From NCBI GenBank assembly GCA_965276835.1, contig OZ255631.1, forward strand, positions 4,030,001 to 4,094,000: a stretch of 64,000 nucleotides of DNA, read 5' to 3'. Shown one piece after another: positions 1-9,598 of this stretch (positions within the stretch are counted from its first letter, which is position 1; every line of letters starts with the position of its first letter). This DNA comes from BOG-932 sp965276835. Its GTDB lineage: Bacteria > Pseudomonadota > Alphaproteobacteria > BOG-932 > Roseiterribacteraceae. The translations under genes and the position numbers were made by a program. The notes beneath the pieces are model-generated. The model was not told where the DNA came from. It saw only the letters and a program-made list of their open reading frames with translations, and made no database searches.

Positions 1-652
1 GGTCGGACGCTGCACGCCCATGCTGGGTACTCATTGCCTCGTCCAGAATCGGCTCGGGCGAATAGGTATCCCACTGGCCTGTGCGCACATCGATGATCGC
101 CATCATCAGGCGAATGCACATATGCTGGGTCTCGTCCGGCACGATGCCGCCGATCACCGGAACCCACGAAATCGCCTTTCCGCCAAGGCCCTCTGTGGCC
201 GACTCCAGCATCCCCCAATAGACGATCACCGTCTCGTACCCACCCTTTGCCGCCGCCATGCGGAAAAGCTTGGAATAAGGAACGGCCTGTGAATGTGGAA
301 CCGCTGGCTCCGGCTGCGGCACGCCAGAGAATGACGAAACCGTAAAATATTTTTCCATGGCTGCGGTCATGTCCGGGTCGGCCAGCAGTGCGCCAGATTG
401 AATCAGCATAATCGCCGCGCCGCGATGGATGATCAGCGGGCGCCGTTGAATCACGGCCTTCTGGATATCGGCCTCGGAAAACCCTTGGGTATTGTCGACG
501 CCCACGACCTGATATTCCGACAGCTCGCCCTTAAAGAACGCGTTGCCGCGGCCACCGTAACCGGAATCCGAAATCGAGCGGGTCTCGCAAGACGACAGCA
601 GAAACAACAGGCAAAGCAACACGCCGCGCCCGGCGACCGAACGAACAGCCAT
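1..652 (-). CDS. putative lipoprotein, C-terminus cut by window edge
   Basis: The reading frame stays open from an ATG at 652 to the left edge, giving about 217 residues. The start has a good ribosome site (GGGAGGG about 6 bases upstream). The N-terminus is a basic start, a Leu-rich segment and a lipobox LSSC with the lipidated Cys at residue 22, so the mature protein should be anchored to a membrane facing the periplasm. The body has a run IIHRGAAIMLIQSGAL and a later conserved-looking stretch around ISWVPVIGGIVPDETQ. I do not recognise the family and assign no function. The gene is isolated from the next gene on the strand by a terminator at 791-830. Confidence 0.75.
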   Translation of the reverse strand, partial: MAVRSVAGRGVLLCLLFLLSSCETRSISDSGYGGRGNAFFKGELSEYQVVGVDNTQGFSEADIQKAVIQRRPLIIHRGAAIMLIQSGALLADPDMTAAMEKYFTVSSFSGVPQPEPAVPHSQAVPYSKLFRMAAAKGGYETVIVYWGMLESATEGLGGKAISWVPVIGGIVPDETQHMCIRLMMAIIDVRTGQWDTYSPEPILDEAMSTQHGRAASD

Positions 653-790
653 CACACCCTCCCATAAGGCGCGGCGCCGGTTTTCGGGAGTCGATCCAGC
701 CCATCGCCGGGTTGCGATTGGCGGATGAACCGGTGTCGAAAGAATGGCTGAATCGTGGTCTTTTTCGGGGGTGACCGCCTGCCATCTCAC

Positions 791-830
791 AAAAGAAAAC
801 GGCGGCGCCGGACATCATCCAGCGCCGCCG
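791..830 (-). terminator. Rho-independent terminator
   Basis: On the minus strand CGGCGGCGC (822-830 complement) pairs with GCGCCGCCG (800-808 complement) around a 13-base loop, followed by TTTTCTTTT. It lies 35 bases past the stop of the 68-residue protein and ahead of the lipoprotein gene, so it separates these two minus-strand units. Confidence 0.85.
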
Positions 831-864
831 TGAATTCTATTGCCGCCCTAAGGCCGGCCGTCCC

Positions 865-1071
865 TTAACCCCGCTGCTTGGCCTTCGGCCGAGCGGTACC
901 GTCCGTCTGGATCGCGGCGTTTTGCTGTGCCGTCTTACGACCTTCGGCAGGTGCGCCGGTGATCGCCGATCCGCCGTTGCGGAAAGAAAAGGCTGGGGAC
1001 AGACATCCAAGAACTTGATCGAGCCAGGCCGGGCCATTCCCGGCGGCAGGCTTCGTACTGGAAGCTGACAC
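865..1071 (-). CDS. small uncharacterised protein, 68 aa
   Basis: The frame starts at GTG with an excellent ribosome site (AAGGAG, 6 bases away) and ends at TAA shortly before a strong terminator. The protein has one hydrophobic patch (WLDQVLGCLSPAFSF, about residues 16-30) with a single Cys, then a polar, Gly/Ala/Gln/Lys-rich tail that looks disordered and basic (ending PKAKQRG). No signal peptide or known domain is visible. Its own promoter-like elements, leader hairpin and terminator argue that it is a real, separately expressed gene. A longer overlapping frame in another phase (837-1109) lacks a comparable ribosome site. Function unknown. Confidence 0.6.
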   Translation of the reverse strand: MSASSTKPAAGNGPAWLDQVLGCLSPAFSFRNGGSAITGAPAEGRKTAQQNAAIQTDGTARPKAKQRG

Positions 1072-1084
1072 TTTACACTCCTTA

Positions 1085-1146
1085 GGCCGGTCTCCCGGCC
1101 ATCACTCACATTGCGATAGACAATATGTGGGACGCAATTATGTCAA
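1085..1146 (-). promoter_or_regulatory. candidate promoter and leader hairpin of the 68-aa gene
   Basis: An exact -35 TTGACA lies at 1146-1141 and a -10-like TATTGT at 1125-1120, with a short 15-base spacer. Downstream in the leader is a perfect hairpin (GGCCGG, loop of 4, CCGGCC, 1085-1100), just upstream of the AAGGAG ribosome site. The hairpin could shape translation or mRNA stability. The short spacer lowers confidence in the promoter call. Confidence 0.4.
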
Positions 1147-1202
1147 TCGTATGTTTGAGATAGGGTTATGCTTTGACGGCAGGTCTGAGCTGCATGCGAC
1201 AA

Positions 1203-1571
1203 TTAGCCCGCGCGCAATACCAACGGACCAAGCGGGCGGCCGCCTAGAATATGAACATGAAGATGCGGCACGTCCTGGTGGCTGTGGGCTCCGTGATTCA
1301 GTAACAGCCGATATCCAGTATCCGCCACGCCCAGGTCACGCGCGATCTTACCCGTCGCCTTGATCAAGGCCGTAATTTCGGCGTCGCTCGCCTTGGCCGA
1401 GAAATCGTCGAACGACACATACTTGCCCTTGGGCAGCACCAAGACGTGGATCGGGGCCTGCGGATTGATATCGTTGATCGCGAGAACGTGCTCATCCTCA
1501 TAGATTTTGGTCGTCGGAATCTCGCCACGCAGGATGCGGGCGAAGATATTGTTGTCGTCATACGCCATCAT
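1203..1571 (-). CDS. HIT family nucleotide-binding protein (HinT-like)
   Basis: A 122-residue histidine-triad protein. The family hydrolyses nucleoside phosphoramidates and related AMP conjugates in the cytoplasm. The triad HLHVH (residues 103-107) is intact, with the middle His the expected nucleophile, and the N-terminal NNIFARILRGEIPTTKIYED is typical. It is the last gene of the histidine operon: its ATG overlaps the hisE stop in an ATGATG run, so the start is either 1571 or 1568. HIT genes next to hisE occur in other proteobacteria. A link to histidine synthesis beyond co-transcription is inference. Confidence 0.93.
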   Translation of the reverse strand: MMAYDDNNIFARILRGEIPTTKIYEDEHVLAINDINPQAPIHVLVLPKGKYVSFDDFSAKASDAEITALIKATGKIARDLGVADTGYRLLLNHGAHSHQDVPHLHVHILGGRPLGPLVLRAG

Positions 1572-1900
1572 ACCTTTCCCGTCTTGCGCGACGCCTTCTC
1601 GGCGATACCACTGATCCCCTCGCGGGCGGCCAACACAGTGTAAACATCGTCGGGCCTAAGCCCGGCATCGGCCCACAGCACCAGCAGGTGATAGAGCAGG
1701 TCCGCCGATTCATCGGCCAGCTTGGCGCTATCGGGCTTCATCGCCTCGATCACCGTCTCGACCGCTTCTTCGCCCAATTTCTGGGCAATCTTCGCCCGGC
1801 CTCGGGCGAACAGCTTCGCCGTATAGGACAATTCGGGGTCAGCGCCACGACGATCCAGGATCGCTTCGTACAGCCGGTCCAACGCTTCGGATGCCGCCAT
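1568..1900 (-). CDS. hisE: phosphoribosyl-ATP diphosphatase HisE
   Basis: A 110-residue enzyme for the second step of histidine synthesis, hydrolysing phosphoribosyl-ATP to phosphoribosyl-AMP. It shows the MazG-like helix motif KLGEEAVETVIEA (residues 41-53) with the metal-binding Glu cluster, and ADESADLLYHLLVLW further on. The ATG at 1900 overlaps the hisF stop (ATGA), which sets the start; a much longer upstream reading frame merely runs through hisF in another phase. It is a stand-alone HisE, not fused to HisI. No hisI is in this window. Confidence 0.95.
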   Translation of the reverse strand: MAASEALDRLYEAILDRRGADPELSYTAKLFARGRAKIAQKLGEEAVETVIEAMKPDSAKLADESADLLYHLLVLWADAGLRPDDVYTVLAAREGISGIAEKASRKTGKV

Positions 1901-2694
1901 CACGCCGCCTCGTTTTTGGATATCGTCCGGCCAGGCGCCGGGCGCACCGGAATGCCGGCCGCAGCAAGCTGTGCCTTGGCCTCGGCAATTGTGAAGATGC
2001 CGAAATGAAAAATCGATGCCGCCAGAACCGCGCTGGCATGGCCGCCGTTCACGCCGTCGACCAGATCGTCCAGGGTGCCGACGCCGCCTGAGGCGATGAC
2101 CGGCACCTTGACCGCGTCGGCCACCCGCCGGGTCAGTTCCAGGTCGAAACCGGACTTGGTCCCGTCGCGATCCATCGAGGTTAACAGTAATTCGCCGGCC
2201 CCGGCCGCCGCCATACGCTGTGCCCACTCGACGGCGTCGTAACCCGTTGCCCGGCGTCCGCCGTGGGTGAACACCTCCCACCGGCCCGGACCGACAGACT
2301 TGGCGTCGATGGCGACAACGATGCATTGGCTGCCGAACCGCTCCGCGGCCTCGGCGACAAATTCCGGACGGGCGACCGCCGCCGTGTTGATCGACGCCTT
2401 GTCGGCGCCGGCCAGCAGCAATGTGCGGATATCGTCCACCGTGCGCACGCCGCCGCCGACAGTCAGCGGCATGAACACTTGCTCCGCCGTCCGGCGAACC
2501 GCGTCGTAAAGTGTCGAGCGGTCTTCCGCCGATGCAGTGATATCCAGGAAAGTCAGCTCGTCCGCCCCGGCCTGATCATAGACGCGCGCCTGTTCCACGG
2601 GGTCGCCGGCATCCACCAGATGGGTGAAGTTGACACCCTTGACCACGCGTCCATCCTTGACGTCCAGGCAGGGTATGACGCGGATCTTGAGCAT
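1900..2694 (-). CDS. hisF: imidazole glycerol phosphate synthase, cyclase subunit HisF
   Basis: A 264-residue TIM barrel that joins with HisH to convert PRFAR and ammonia into imidazole glycerol phosphate and AICAR. The N-terminal CLDVKDGRVVKGVNF carries the catalytic Asp11, and the second catalytic Asp is in VVAIDAK (about 130). Phosphate-binding loops VGGGVR and ASGGVG are both present. The start MLKIRVIPCLD matches the family. It lies 9 bases after hisA and overlaps hisE, so translation is probably coupled. Confidence 0.98.
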   Translation of the reverse strand: MLKIRVIPCLDVKDGRVVKGVNFTHLVDAGDPVEQARVYDQAGADELTFLDITASAEDRSTLYDAVRRTAEQVFMPLTVGGGVRTVDDIRTLLLAGADKASINTAAVARPEFVAEAAERFGSQCIVVAIDAKSVGPGRWEVFTHGGRRATGYDAVEWAQRMAAAGAGELLLTSMDRDGTKSGFDLELTRRVADAVKVPVIASGGVGTLDDLVDGVNGGHASAVLAASIFHFGIFTIAEAKAQLAAAGIPVRPAPGRTISKNEAA

Positions 2695-2703
2695 CGGCGC
2701 GCC

Positions 2704-3432
2704 TCAGGCCCCGTTCATCACGGCCAAGGCCGCGGCCGGATCGACCCGCCCATCATACAGGGCACGGCCGCAGATCACGCCGGCGATGCCGGATTTCTCT
2801 TCCCGTTTCACCGCGATGATATCGTCCAAGCTCGACACGCCCCCCGAGGCAATGACGGGCGTCGTCAGGGCGAATGCCAGGTCGACCGTCGCCTCAAGAT
2901 TGATGCCGCCCATCGCACCGTCGCGATTGATGTCGGTGAACACAATCGCAGCAACGCCCGCCTGCTCCATGTCCAGCGCAAGGTCCAAGGTCCGCATGGT
3001 CGATGTCTCGCGCCAACCCTCAACCGCGACCAGTCCTTCGCGGCTGTCGATCGACACGGCAACGCGGCCGGGGAATTTCTTGCTGGCCTCTTTGACCAAT
3101 GATGGATTGCGCACCGCCGCTGTGCCGAGAACGACCCGCTCGACGCCGCGCGACAGCCAATCCTCGACCGTCGCGATGTTGCGAATACCGCCGCCCAGCT
3201 GAACCGGCAGCTTGGTCGCGGCGATGATCGCTTCGACTGCCTTTGCGTTCACCGGCCGGCCCTCGACCGCGCCGTTCAGATCGACCAGATGCAGCCAGGT
3301 GAAGCCCGAAGCGGCAAAGCCCCGCGCCTGCTCGGCCGGATCGTCGTTATAGACCGTCACCGCGGCCATATCGCCGCGCAACAACCGCACGCAGGCTCCG
3401 TCTTTCAAGTCGATCGCTGGATAAATGATCAT
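2704..3432 (-). CDS. hisA: ProFAR isomerase HisA
   Basis: A 242-residue TIM barrel that isomerises ProFAR to PRFAR, the substrate of HisF/HisH. The N-terminus MIIYPAIDLKDGACVRL has the catalytic Asp8, the second Asp is in VSIDSREG (about 129), and the phosphate loops LGGGIR and ASGGVSS are clear. The ATG at 3432 overlaps the stop of the acetyltransferase gene (ATGA). A longer frame to 3513 would add 27 non-family residues inside that gene and is rejected. Confidence 0.97.
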   Translation of the reverse strand: MIIYPAIDLKDGACVRLLRGDMAAVTVYNDDPAEQARGFAASGFTWLHLVDLNGAVEGRPVNAKAVEAIIAATKLPVQLGGGIRNIATVEDWLSRGVERVVLGTAAVRNPSLVKEASKKFPGRVAVSIDSREGLVAVEGWRETSTMRTLDLALDMEQAGVAAIVFTDINRDGAMGGINLEATVDLAFALTTPVIASGGVSSLDDIIAVKREEKSGIAGVICGRALYDGRVDPAAALAVMNGA

Positions 3433-3974
3433 GTGCTCGTCAGATCTTTGAAATAAAAAACACCGGCCACGAATTGGCCGTCGACCCGGGCGTAACGCGG
3501 GTGGCTTCCCCACCGCGTGTAACCCAATGTCTCACAAAGTGCGATGGCGGCGGCCTGCGTTTCCCGCACGTCCATATTGATAACGGCGAAACCGTCCTCG
3601 AGCGCCCGAATCTCGGCCGCTTCCAACAGCATCCGCGCCAGACCGTTGCCCCGCGCCCAGGGCGCCATGAAGGCTGTGTTGACATGCACGGCCATCGCCT
3701 GCGCCTCATTGTTGCGCGGCGGACGCACCAGCTGCACCGATCCAGCGATCACGCCATCGACGCGGCCGACGAACAAGGTCCGCTCCGGCACCGCCAAAAC
3801 GCCCCGCCAGTAACGCTCCATCGTCTCGCGCGCCGGCGGCTTCAACCAGCCGAATCCACCCTCGGCCTTGATCGCAAGCTCGGCCGATTCACACAAATCG
3901 TTAAGATCGCCGCCCTTGAGCCGCGTGGCAATTTCCACCTTCAGCCGCGCCGGCGGCAGATCGATGCTTGCCAT
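3429..3974 (-). CDS. GNAT family N-acetyltransferase
   Basis: A 181-residue protein of the GNAT fold. The acetyl-CoA loop is visible as WARGNGLARMLLEAAE (middle of the protein), followed by a VINMDVRETQAAAIALCETLGY segment typical of motif B. Substrate unknown. It lies inside the his operon between hisH and hisA, overlapping hisA by four bases. I chose the ATG at 3974, just after the hisH stop; a GTG at 3989 would add five residues and overlap hisH. Acetyltransferases in this slot suggest co-expression with histidine synthesis, not a proven step in it. Confidence 0.85.
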   Translation of the reverse strand: MASIDLPPARLKVEIATRLKGGDLNDLCESAELAIKAEGGFGWLKPPARETMERYWRGVLAVPERTLFVGRVDGVIAGSVQLVRPPRNNEAQAMAVHVNTAFMAPWARGNGLARMLLEAAEIRALEDGFAVINMDVRETQAAAIALCETLGYTRWGSHPRYARVDGQFVAGVFYFKDLTST

Positions 3975-3976
3975 GC

Positions 3977-4624
3977 TCAGGGCCGCCACTCCAGGAAGGC
4001 CTTGATCAAGGCAAGACCGGTTTCCTGGCTTTTTTCCGGATGAAACTGCGTGCCGATCAGATTGTCCCGCCCGATCGCCGCCGTCACGGAGCCGCCGTAA
4101 TCGGCATGGGCAACCCGGTCGACCGGGTCGGTGCAGACATAACGATAGGAATGCACGAAATAGGCGTGATCGCCGCTGCCGATCCCCCGCATGACAGGAT
4201 GGTCAGGTCGGTCGAGCACCAGTTCGTTCCACCCCATATGGGGCACCTTAAGGCGGGCATTGTCCGGCAGCAGCGGCAGAACCTCGCCGGGGATCCAGCC
4301 GAAGCCCTGGTGGCTGCCGTGCTCGACACCACGTGTCGCCATCAACTGCATGCCGACGCAAATTCCGAAGAACGGCCGCCTTTTGACGATCGCCACTTCT
4401 TCCAGAGCCTCGCGCAACCCCGGCACCTCGGCAACGCCGGCCAATACCGCGTCAAAAGCGCCCTGACCCGGCAAGGCGACCCTATCGGCGGCGCGAACTT
4501 CATCTGGAATATTGGTGACGGAAACCGCTATTTCGCGGCCGGATTCACGGGCCGCGCGCTCGAACGCCTTGGCGGCCGACCTTAAATTTCCCGAACCGCA
4601 ATCGACGATGGCAACAGTCTGCAT
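3977..4624 (-). CDS. hisH: imidazole glycerol phosphate synthase, glutaminase subunit HisH
   Basis: A 215-residue class I glutamine amidotransferase that supplies ammonia to HisF. The triad is intact: Cys89 in FFGICVGMQLM, and His195 and Glu197 in FHPEKS. The N-terminus MQTVAIVDCGSGN fits the family, so the ATG at 4624 is preferred over one at 4645 that would run into hisB. It starts 10 bases after the hisB stop. Confidence 0.97.
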   Translation of the reverse strand: MQTVAIVDCGSGNLRSAAKAFERAARESGREIAVSVTNIPDEVRAADRVALPGQGAFDAVLAGVAEVPGLREALEEVAIVKRRPFFGICVGMQLMATRGVEHGSHQGFGWIPGEVLPLLPDNARLKVPHMGWNELVLDRPDHPVMRGIGSGDHAYFVHSYRYVCTDPVDRVAHADYGGSVTAAIGRDNLIGTQFHPEKSQETGLALIKAFLEWRP

Positions 4625-4634
4625 GGATCGCTTC

Positions 4635-5249
4635 TTACAGCACACCCTTCGTCGACGGCACCACGCCGGATTGCCTGGGATCGGCCGAAATCGCGATTTT
4701 CAGCGCCCGGGCCAGTCCCTTGAAACAGGTCTCGACGATGTGGTGGTTGTTCGTGCCGTACAAGGTCTCGACATGCAGCGTGCAGCCGGCAGCCTGGGCA
4801 AAAGCCTGGAACCACTCCTTGAACAGTTCCGTGTCCATATCACCCAGCTTGTCCCGGCTGAAATCGACCTTCCAGATCAGATAGGGACGGTTGGACAGGT
4901 CGAGCGCCACGCGGGTCAATGTCTCATCCATCGGGATGTACATATGGCCGTAGCGGTTGATACCTTTGCGGTCGCCCAGTGCCTTGGCAAAGGCCTCGCC
5001 GATCGCAATCCCTGTGTCCTCGGTCGTATGGTGAAAATCGATATGCAGGTCGCCCTTTGCCTTGACCGTCAGGTCCATCAGGCTGTGGCGCGACAATTGC
5101 TCCAGCATATGATCCAGGAAACCGATTCCGGTTTCGACCGAATACTTGCCGGTGCCGTCCAAATCGATCGTAACCGCGATCTGGGTCTCGGTTGTATTGC
5201 GTTGGACGCTGGCACTGCGCGCGCCCGCATTGGCCTTGCTCTTCGTCAT
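4635..5249 (-). CDS. hisB: imidazoleglycerol-phosphate dehydratase HisB
   Basis: A 204-residue monofunctional dehydratase (no N-terminal phosphatase domain). It converts imidazole glycerol phosphate to imidazole acetol phosphate. The two Mn-binding signatures are present: FHHTTEDTG and NNHHIVET, plus GFLDHMLEQLSRHS. It heads the his block and lies about 100 bases after the cyclophilin gene on the same strand. No clear terminator is seen between them, so they may share a transcript. Confidence 0.97.
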   Translation of the reverse strand: MTKSKANAGARSASVQRNTTETQIAVTIDLDGTGKYSVETGIGFLDHMLEQLSRHSLMDLTVKAKGDLHIDFHHTTEDTGIAIGEAFAKALGDRKGINRYGHMYIPMDETLTRVALDLSNRPYLIWKVDFSRDKLGDMDTELFKEWFQAFAQAAGCTLHVETLYGTNNHHIVETCFKGLARALKIAISADPRQSGVVPSTKGVL

Positions 5250-5349
5250 GGCCGGTTATCTAGCAGACGCGCGCACGAAAACCCAAGACCGCCGGTGAAG
5301 GATCTGTGGCAGAATTCCCACAATTCGCCACCCGGTCCGGGCAAATTGC

Positions 5350-5985
5350 TTAATGCGCCTGCGATTTGGCAGGTTTTGGCGTCTTTCCCGGCGCTTTTGG
5401 CGGCGACGGCGGAGCGACAGGCCTCGGCGGGTCGCTCTCGATCCGCATGCTGACAATGTGGTCGGGATTGATCACATGGCCGCTTTCCGGATCGCCGGGT
5501 TCGATATGGTTCACGAACTCCATACCCCGGATCACTTTGCCCCAAATCGTATAGCGGCGATTGAAATCAGGCGAGGCCTTCAGGCAGATGAAAAACTGAG
5601 AGTCGGCGCTGTCTTCGCCCTGTGCGCGAGCCATCGAGACCGTGCCGCGCACATGCGACTCGTTGCTGAACTCCGCCTTCAGCGTCTTGCCCGACCCACC
5701 TTCGCCGGTGCCCTTCGGATCGCCGCCTTGGACCAGGGCGCCCGGAATGACGCGATGGAATGTCAGCCCATCGTAGAATCCCTGACGCACCAGCTCCTTG
5801 ATCCGCTTGACGTGGTTCGGCGCCAGGTCCGGCCGCATACGGATGACGACCGGCCCGTCCTTCAGCTGCATGACCAGGACGTTGTCCGGATCGTCATCGA
5901 CCATCCCGGGCGCTGCCGCCGGCGTTTGCGCCATGGCGGTCACCGCGAAAAACAGAAAGCCGGCAACGATCAAAAACAGGCGCAT
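5350..5985 (-). CDS. secreted peptidyl-prolyl cis-trans isomerase, cyclophilin type
   Basis: A 211-residue protein with a signal peptide (MRLFLIVAGFLFFAVTAMAQ), so it should act in the periplasm on folding of exported proteins. The cyclophilin core shows FYDGLTFHRVIPGALVQGGD and SADSQFFI with the catalytic Arg of FHRV. A Pro/Lys-rich tail ends the protein (PPRPVAPPSPPKAP). The ATG at 5985 has AAGGAG upstream, whereas an upstream in-frame start at 6075 would bury the signal peptide. It is divergent from hslV. Confidence 0.93.
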   Translation of the reverse strand: MRLFLIVAGFLFFAVTAMAQTPAAAPGMVDDDPDNVLVMQLKDGPVVIRMRPDLAPNHVKRIKELVRQGFYDGLTFHRVIPGALVQGGDPKGTGEGGSGKTLKAEFSNESHVRGTVSMARAQGEDSADSQFFICLKASPDFNRRYTIWGKVIRGMEFVNHIEPGDPESGHVINPDHIVSMRIESDPPRPVAPPSPPKAPGKTPKPAKSQAH

Positions 5986-6116
5986 CGAACTCACTCCTTT
6001 TGCGCCTTCCCGATGGCACGCTATGCCATCTGCCGTCCAGCGCGAAATGCCGAACGGATGGCGCGCAAATTTCAATACCTTGATACGGTGCTGTGGAATC
6101 CTACATCTTCGCGATC

Positions 6117-6691
6117 ATGACATCAGAACATTCAATCGAAAGCGCGTGGCACGGCACGACCATTCTCTCCGTGCGCAAGAACGGGCGCGTCGTGGTTGCC
6201 GGCGACGGTCAGGTGACCATGGGCCAGACCGTAATGAAATCCAACGCCCGCAAGGTTCGCCGACTGGGCGAGGGCGGAAAGGTGATCGCGGGCTTTGCCG
6301 GCGCCACCGCCGATGCCTTCACCCTGTTCGAGCGGCTCGAGGGCAAACTTGAAAAACATCAGGGGCAGTTGACCCGCGCCTGCGTCGAATTGGCCAAGGA
6401 CTGGCGAACGGATCGCTATCTGCGCCGGCTCGAGGCGATGATGGCCGTTGCCGACGCCGAGGTTTCATTGGTGCTGACCGGTACCGGGGACGTGCTGGAA
6501 CCGGAACGCGGCATCATCGGCATCGGATCGGGCGGTGTCTATGCGCTGGCCGCGGCCCGCGCCCTGATCGACGTCGATGGACTCGAGGCGGAGGAGATCG
6601 CCCGCCGCGCCATGGCCATCGCCGCCGATATCTGCGTCTACACCAACACCAACCTGACCGTTGAAAGTCTTACCAGCACTGAATCCCACTC

Positions 6692-6695
<4 letters not shown>
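6117..6695 (+). CDS. hslV: ATP-dependent protease peptidase subunit HslV
   Basis: A 192-residue threonine protease of the HslUV (ClpQY) complex, a cytoplasmic proteasome-like machine. The pro-segment ends at Gly13, exposing the nucleophile Thr14 of HGTTILSVRK. GDGQVTMGQTVMKSNARKVRRL and GSGGVYALAAARAL are typical. The ATG at 6117 fits; a GTG at 6093 would add eight residues. Its stop overlaps the hslU ATG, indicating co-translation. Confidence 0.97.
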
Positions 6696-7999
<1,304 letters not shown>

Positions 8000-8012
8000 G
8001 CTACTCAATCGG

Positions 8013-8033
8013 CGGGGATCAGTTCCCCGTTTT
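8013..8033 (+). terminator. terminator of hslVU
   Basis: CGGGGA (8013-8018), a 5-base loop, TCCCCG (8024-8029), then TTTT. It lies right after the hslU stop and overlaps the last codons of the convergent lipoprotein gene. Confidence 0.7.
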
Positions 8034-8354
8034 GATGTCCTTCAGGATACCGCCGGGCGTGTAGATGAAGCTGACCATCCCATAGCTTTCCGGCGTGTCG
8101 CTGCCGCCGAGCCAATCGGGGATAAACCCACTGCCACCCGACTTCCCCGTTTCGGTCGGATACTGGTCGATCTTGGTTCCGTCCGCCTTGGTGATGGTGT
8201 GCAACGGCTTACCCAGCGTGGCGGCGATTTCCGTCTGATTTGACGAGCCTGGCTTGAACTGCGCGATCTTGTCGGCGCCGATCAGGGTAACTGAGTCGGA
8301 GCAGGCGGCAAGCATCAGCAGGGCAGTAAGCGCGAAAGCGGCCGATTTGGGCAT
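8019..8354 (-). CDS. BamE/SmpA-like outer membrane lipoprotein
   Basis: A 111-residue lipoprotein with signal sequence and lipobox LAAC (Cys at residue 18). The mature part IAQFKPGSSNQTEIAATLGKP...TKIDQYP resembles the small BamE/OmlA fold: a pattern of a turn, a helix ending in LGKP, then strands. BamE is an accessory lipoprotein of the outer-membrane assembly complex. This one could instead be a paralogue of unknown role, because the fold is shared by many small lipoproteins. It is convergent with hslU and divergent from the VOC gene. Confidence 0.65.
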   Translation of the reverse strand: MPKSAAFALTALLMLAACSDSVTLIGADKIAQFKPGSSNQTEIAATLGKPLHTITKADGTKIDQYPTETGKSGGSGFIPDWLGGSDTPESYGMVSFIYTPGGILKDIKTGN

Positions 8355-8544
8355 CGTTCGAAATCCATAAAGTTTGCGCCGCGAGTTTTGCGCTAAAGCC
8401 GTTGCCCACGCAACAACGCTTTGAAAGCCCCGCGTTCACGCCGAATTGGCAGTCGAAGGCGACAATACCGGAGCATATCGACGACGGCGATCCTCTCCGA
8501 TACAAACCGTTCATTCGATGAACATTTTTTAGGGAGGGACCGTC

Positions 8545-9084
8545 ATGAAAATTTCGCACATCTTCGAGGCAAGCCTGCTTGCCGTCGGCCTGGCTTTCGG
8601 CGCGGCCGGCATTGCCTCGGCGGCCGATGTCGGCCCCAACACGACCGTCGGCGCCGACGGTCTGGTTTTCGCCAATGTTTCGATCTCCGTGGCCGATTTG
8701 GCCAAATCGACCAAATTCTATCAGGCTCTGGGATTTGAGGTCGGGGAGGTCCATCCGTTGCCGGCTCCGGTCGCCAAGCTGCTGGGCGCCAAGGGCGATG
8801 CCAAGCTGCAAATCCAGTTCGCCAAGCGCGACGGCATTGCCTTGGAACTGGTGAATTTCTCTCCCGCGCCAACCAAGAAGGCAAGCGAAGGTTCGGCGGC
8901 GCAGGTCGGATTGGCCCACATCGCGTTCCGTGTCGATAACGTCGATCGCGTTGCCAAGCTGGTGACGGAAAACGGCGGCAAGACGATCGACTCAACGCGC
9001 ACCAAGCTCGGGCCGATGGATATCCTGTTCGTCACCGATCCGGACGGCACGCATATCGAACTGGCAGGACCGGCCAAGCCCTAA
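8545..9084 (+). CDS. secreted VOC/glyoxalase superfamily protein
   Basis: A 179-residue protein with a clear signal peptide (cleavage near ASA-AD, residues 25-27), then one VOC unit: VFANVSISVADLAKSTKFYQALGFEVG at the start and FVTDPDGTHIELA at the end. The family covers glyoxalases, dioxygenases and resistance proteins that bind metal through His/Glu. A full two-module protein would be about 130 residues, as here. Export to the periplasm is unusual for this fold. Substrate unknown. It ends four bases into the convergent Smr gene. Confidence 0.85.
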   Translation: MKISHIFEASLLAVGLAFGAAGIASAADVGPNTTVGADGLVFANVSISVADLAKSTKFYQALGFEVGEVHPLPAPVAKLLGAKGDAKLQIQFAKRDGIALELVNFSPAPTKKASEGSAAQVGLAHIAFRVDNVDRVAKLVTENGGKTIDSTRTKLGPMDILFVTDPDGTHIELAGPAKP

Positions 9085-9587
9085 CTGCGGCGACGCCTCA
9101 GCAGCACATAAAACGCACCTTCGCCACCATGGCGAAGGTGCGCCGGCTCGATCGCCAGGATGCGGGATGCGAGGGGCGACGCCATCAACCAGCCCGGAAC
9201 GTTGCGGCGTAATACGCCGCCGCCCTGGGAAACCGGCCCCTTGCCGGTGATAACCAACAAGGCGCGTCGCCCCGCGCGGCTCGATGTCTCGACGAAGCCC
9301 AACAGCGTCGCAAAAGCGGCGCGCTGATCCATACCATGCAGGTCGATCCGCCCGTCGACTTCGATTTTGCCGCGCTTCACCCGCATCATGGTTGCGCCAT
9401 CGACCCCGCCCGGCCTTGAAATAATATGGGATGGCGTCGGCTGAAGTGCCGGTGGGTCCGCTAAAATAGGGGGTTCAGGGATAGGTGGAAAATCCGGCCG
9501 GGTGATTCCAGGGTCAATCGGGCGAACGTCGTGCATCGCCGTCCGCCAAAGCGCGCGTTCTGACTTTGTCGGTGCGCGCCGGGCCAA
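9081..9587 (-). CDS. Smr domain protein
   Basis: About 168 residues with a C-terminal Smr domain: DLHGMDQRAAF, LVITGKGP and LRRNVPGWL are the expected motifs. Stand-alone Smr proteins are putative nucleases acting on RNA or stalled ribosomes. The start is uncertain. Family members begin near RRxLxxxERALW, which fits the TTG at 9587. A GTG at 9671 would overlap the Tim44-like gene by more than 70 bases, and the ATG at 9539 would lose the conserved lead-in. Confidence 0.85.
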   Translation of the reverse strand: MARRAPTKSERALWRTAMHDVRPIDPGITRPDFPPIPEPPILADPPALQPTPSHIISRPGGVDGATMMRVKRGKIEVDGRIDLHGMDQRAAFATLLGFVETSSRAGRRALLVITGKGPVSQGGGVLRRNVPGWLMASPLASRILAIEPAHLRHGGEGAFYVLLRRRRS

Positions 9588-9598
9588 GATCCGTCTGC

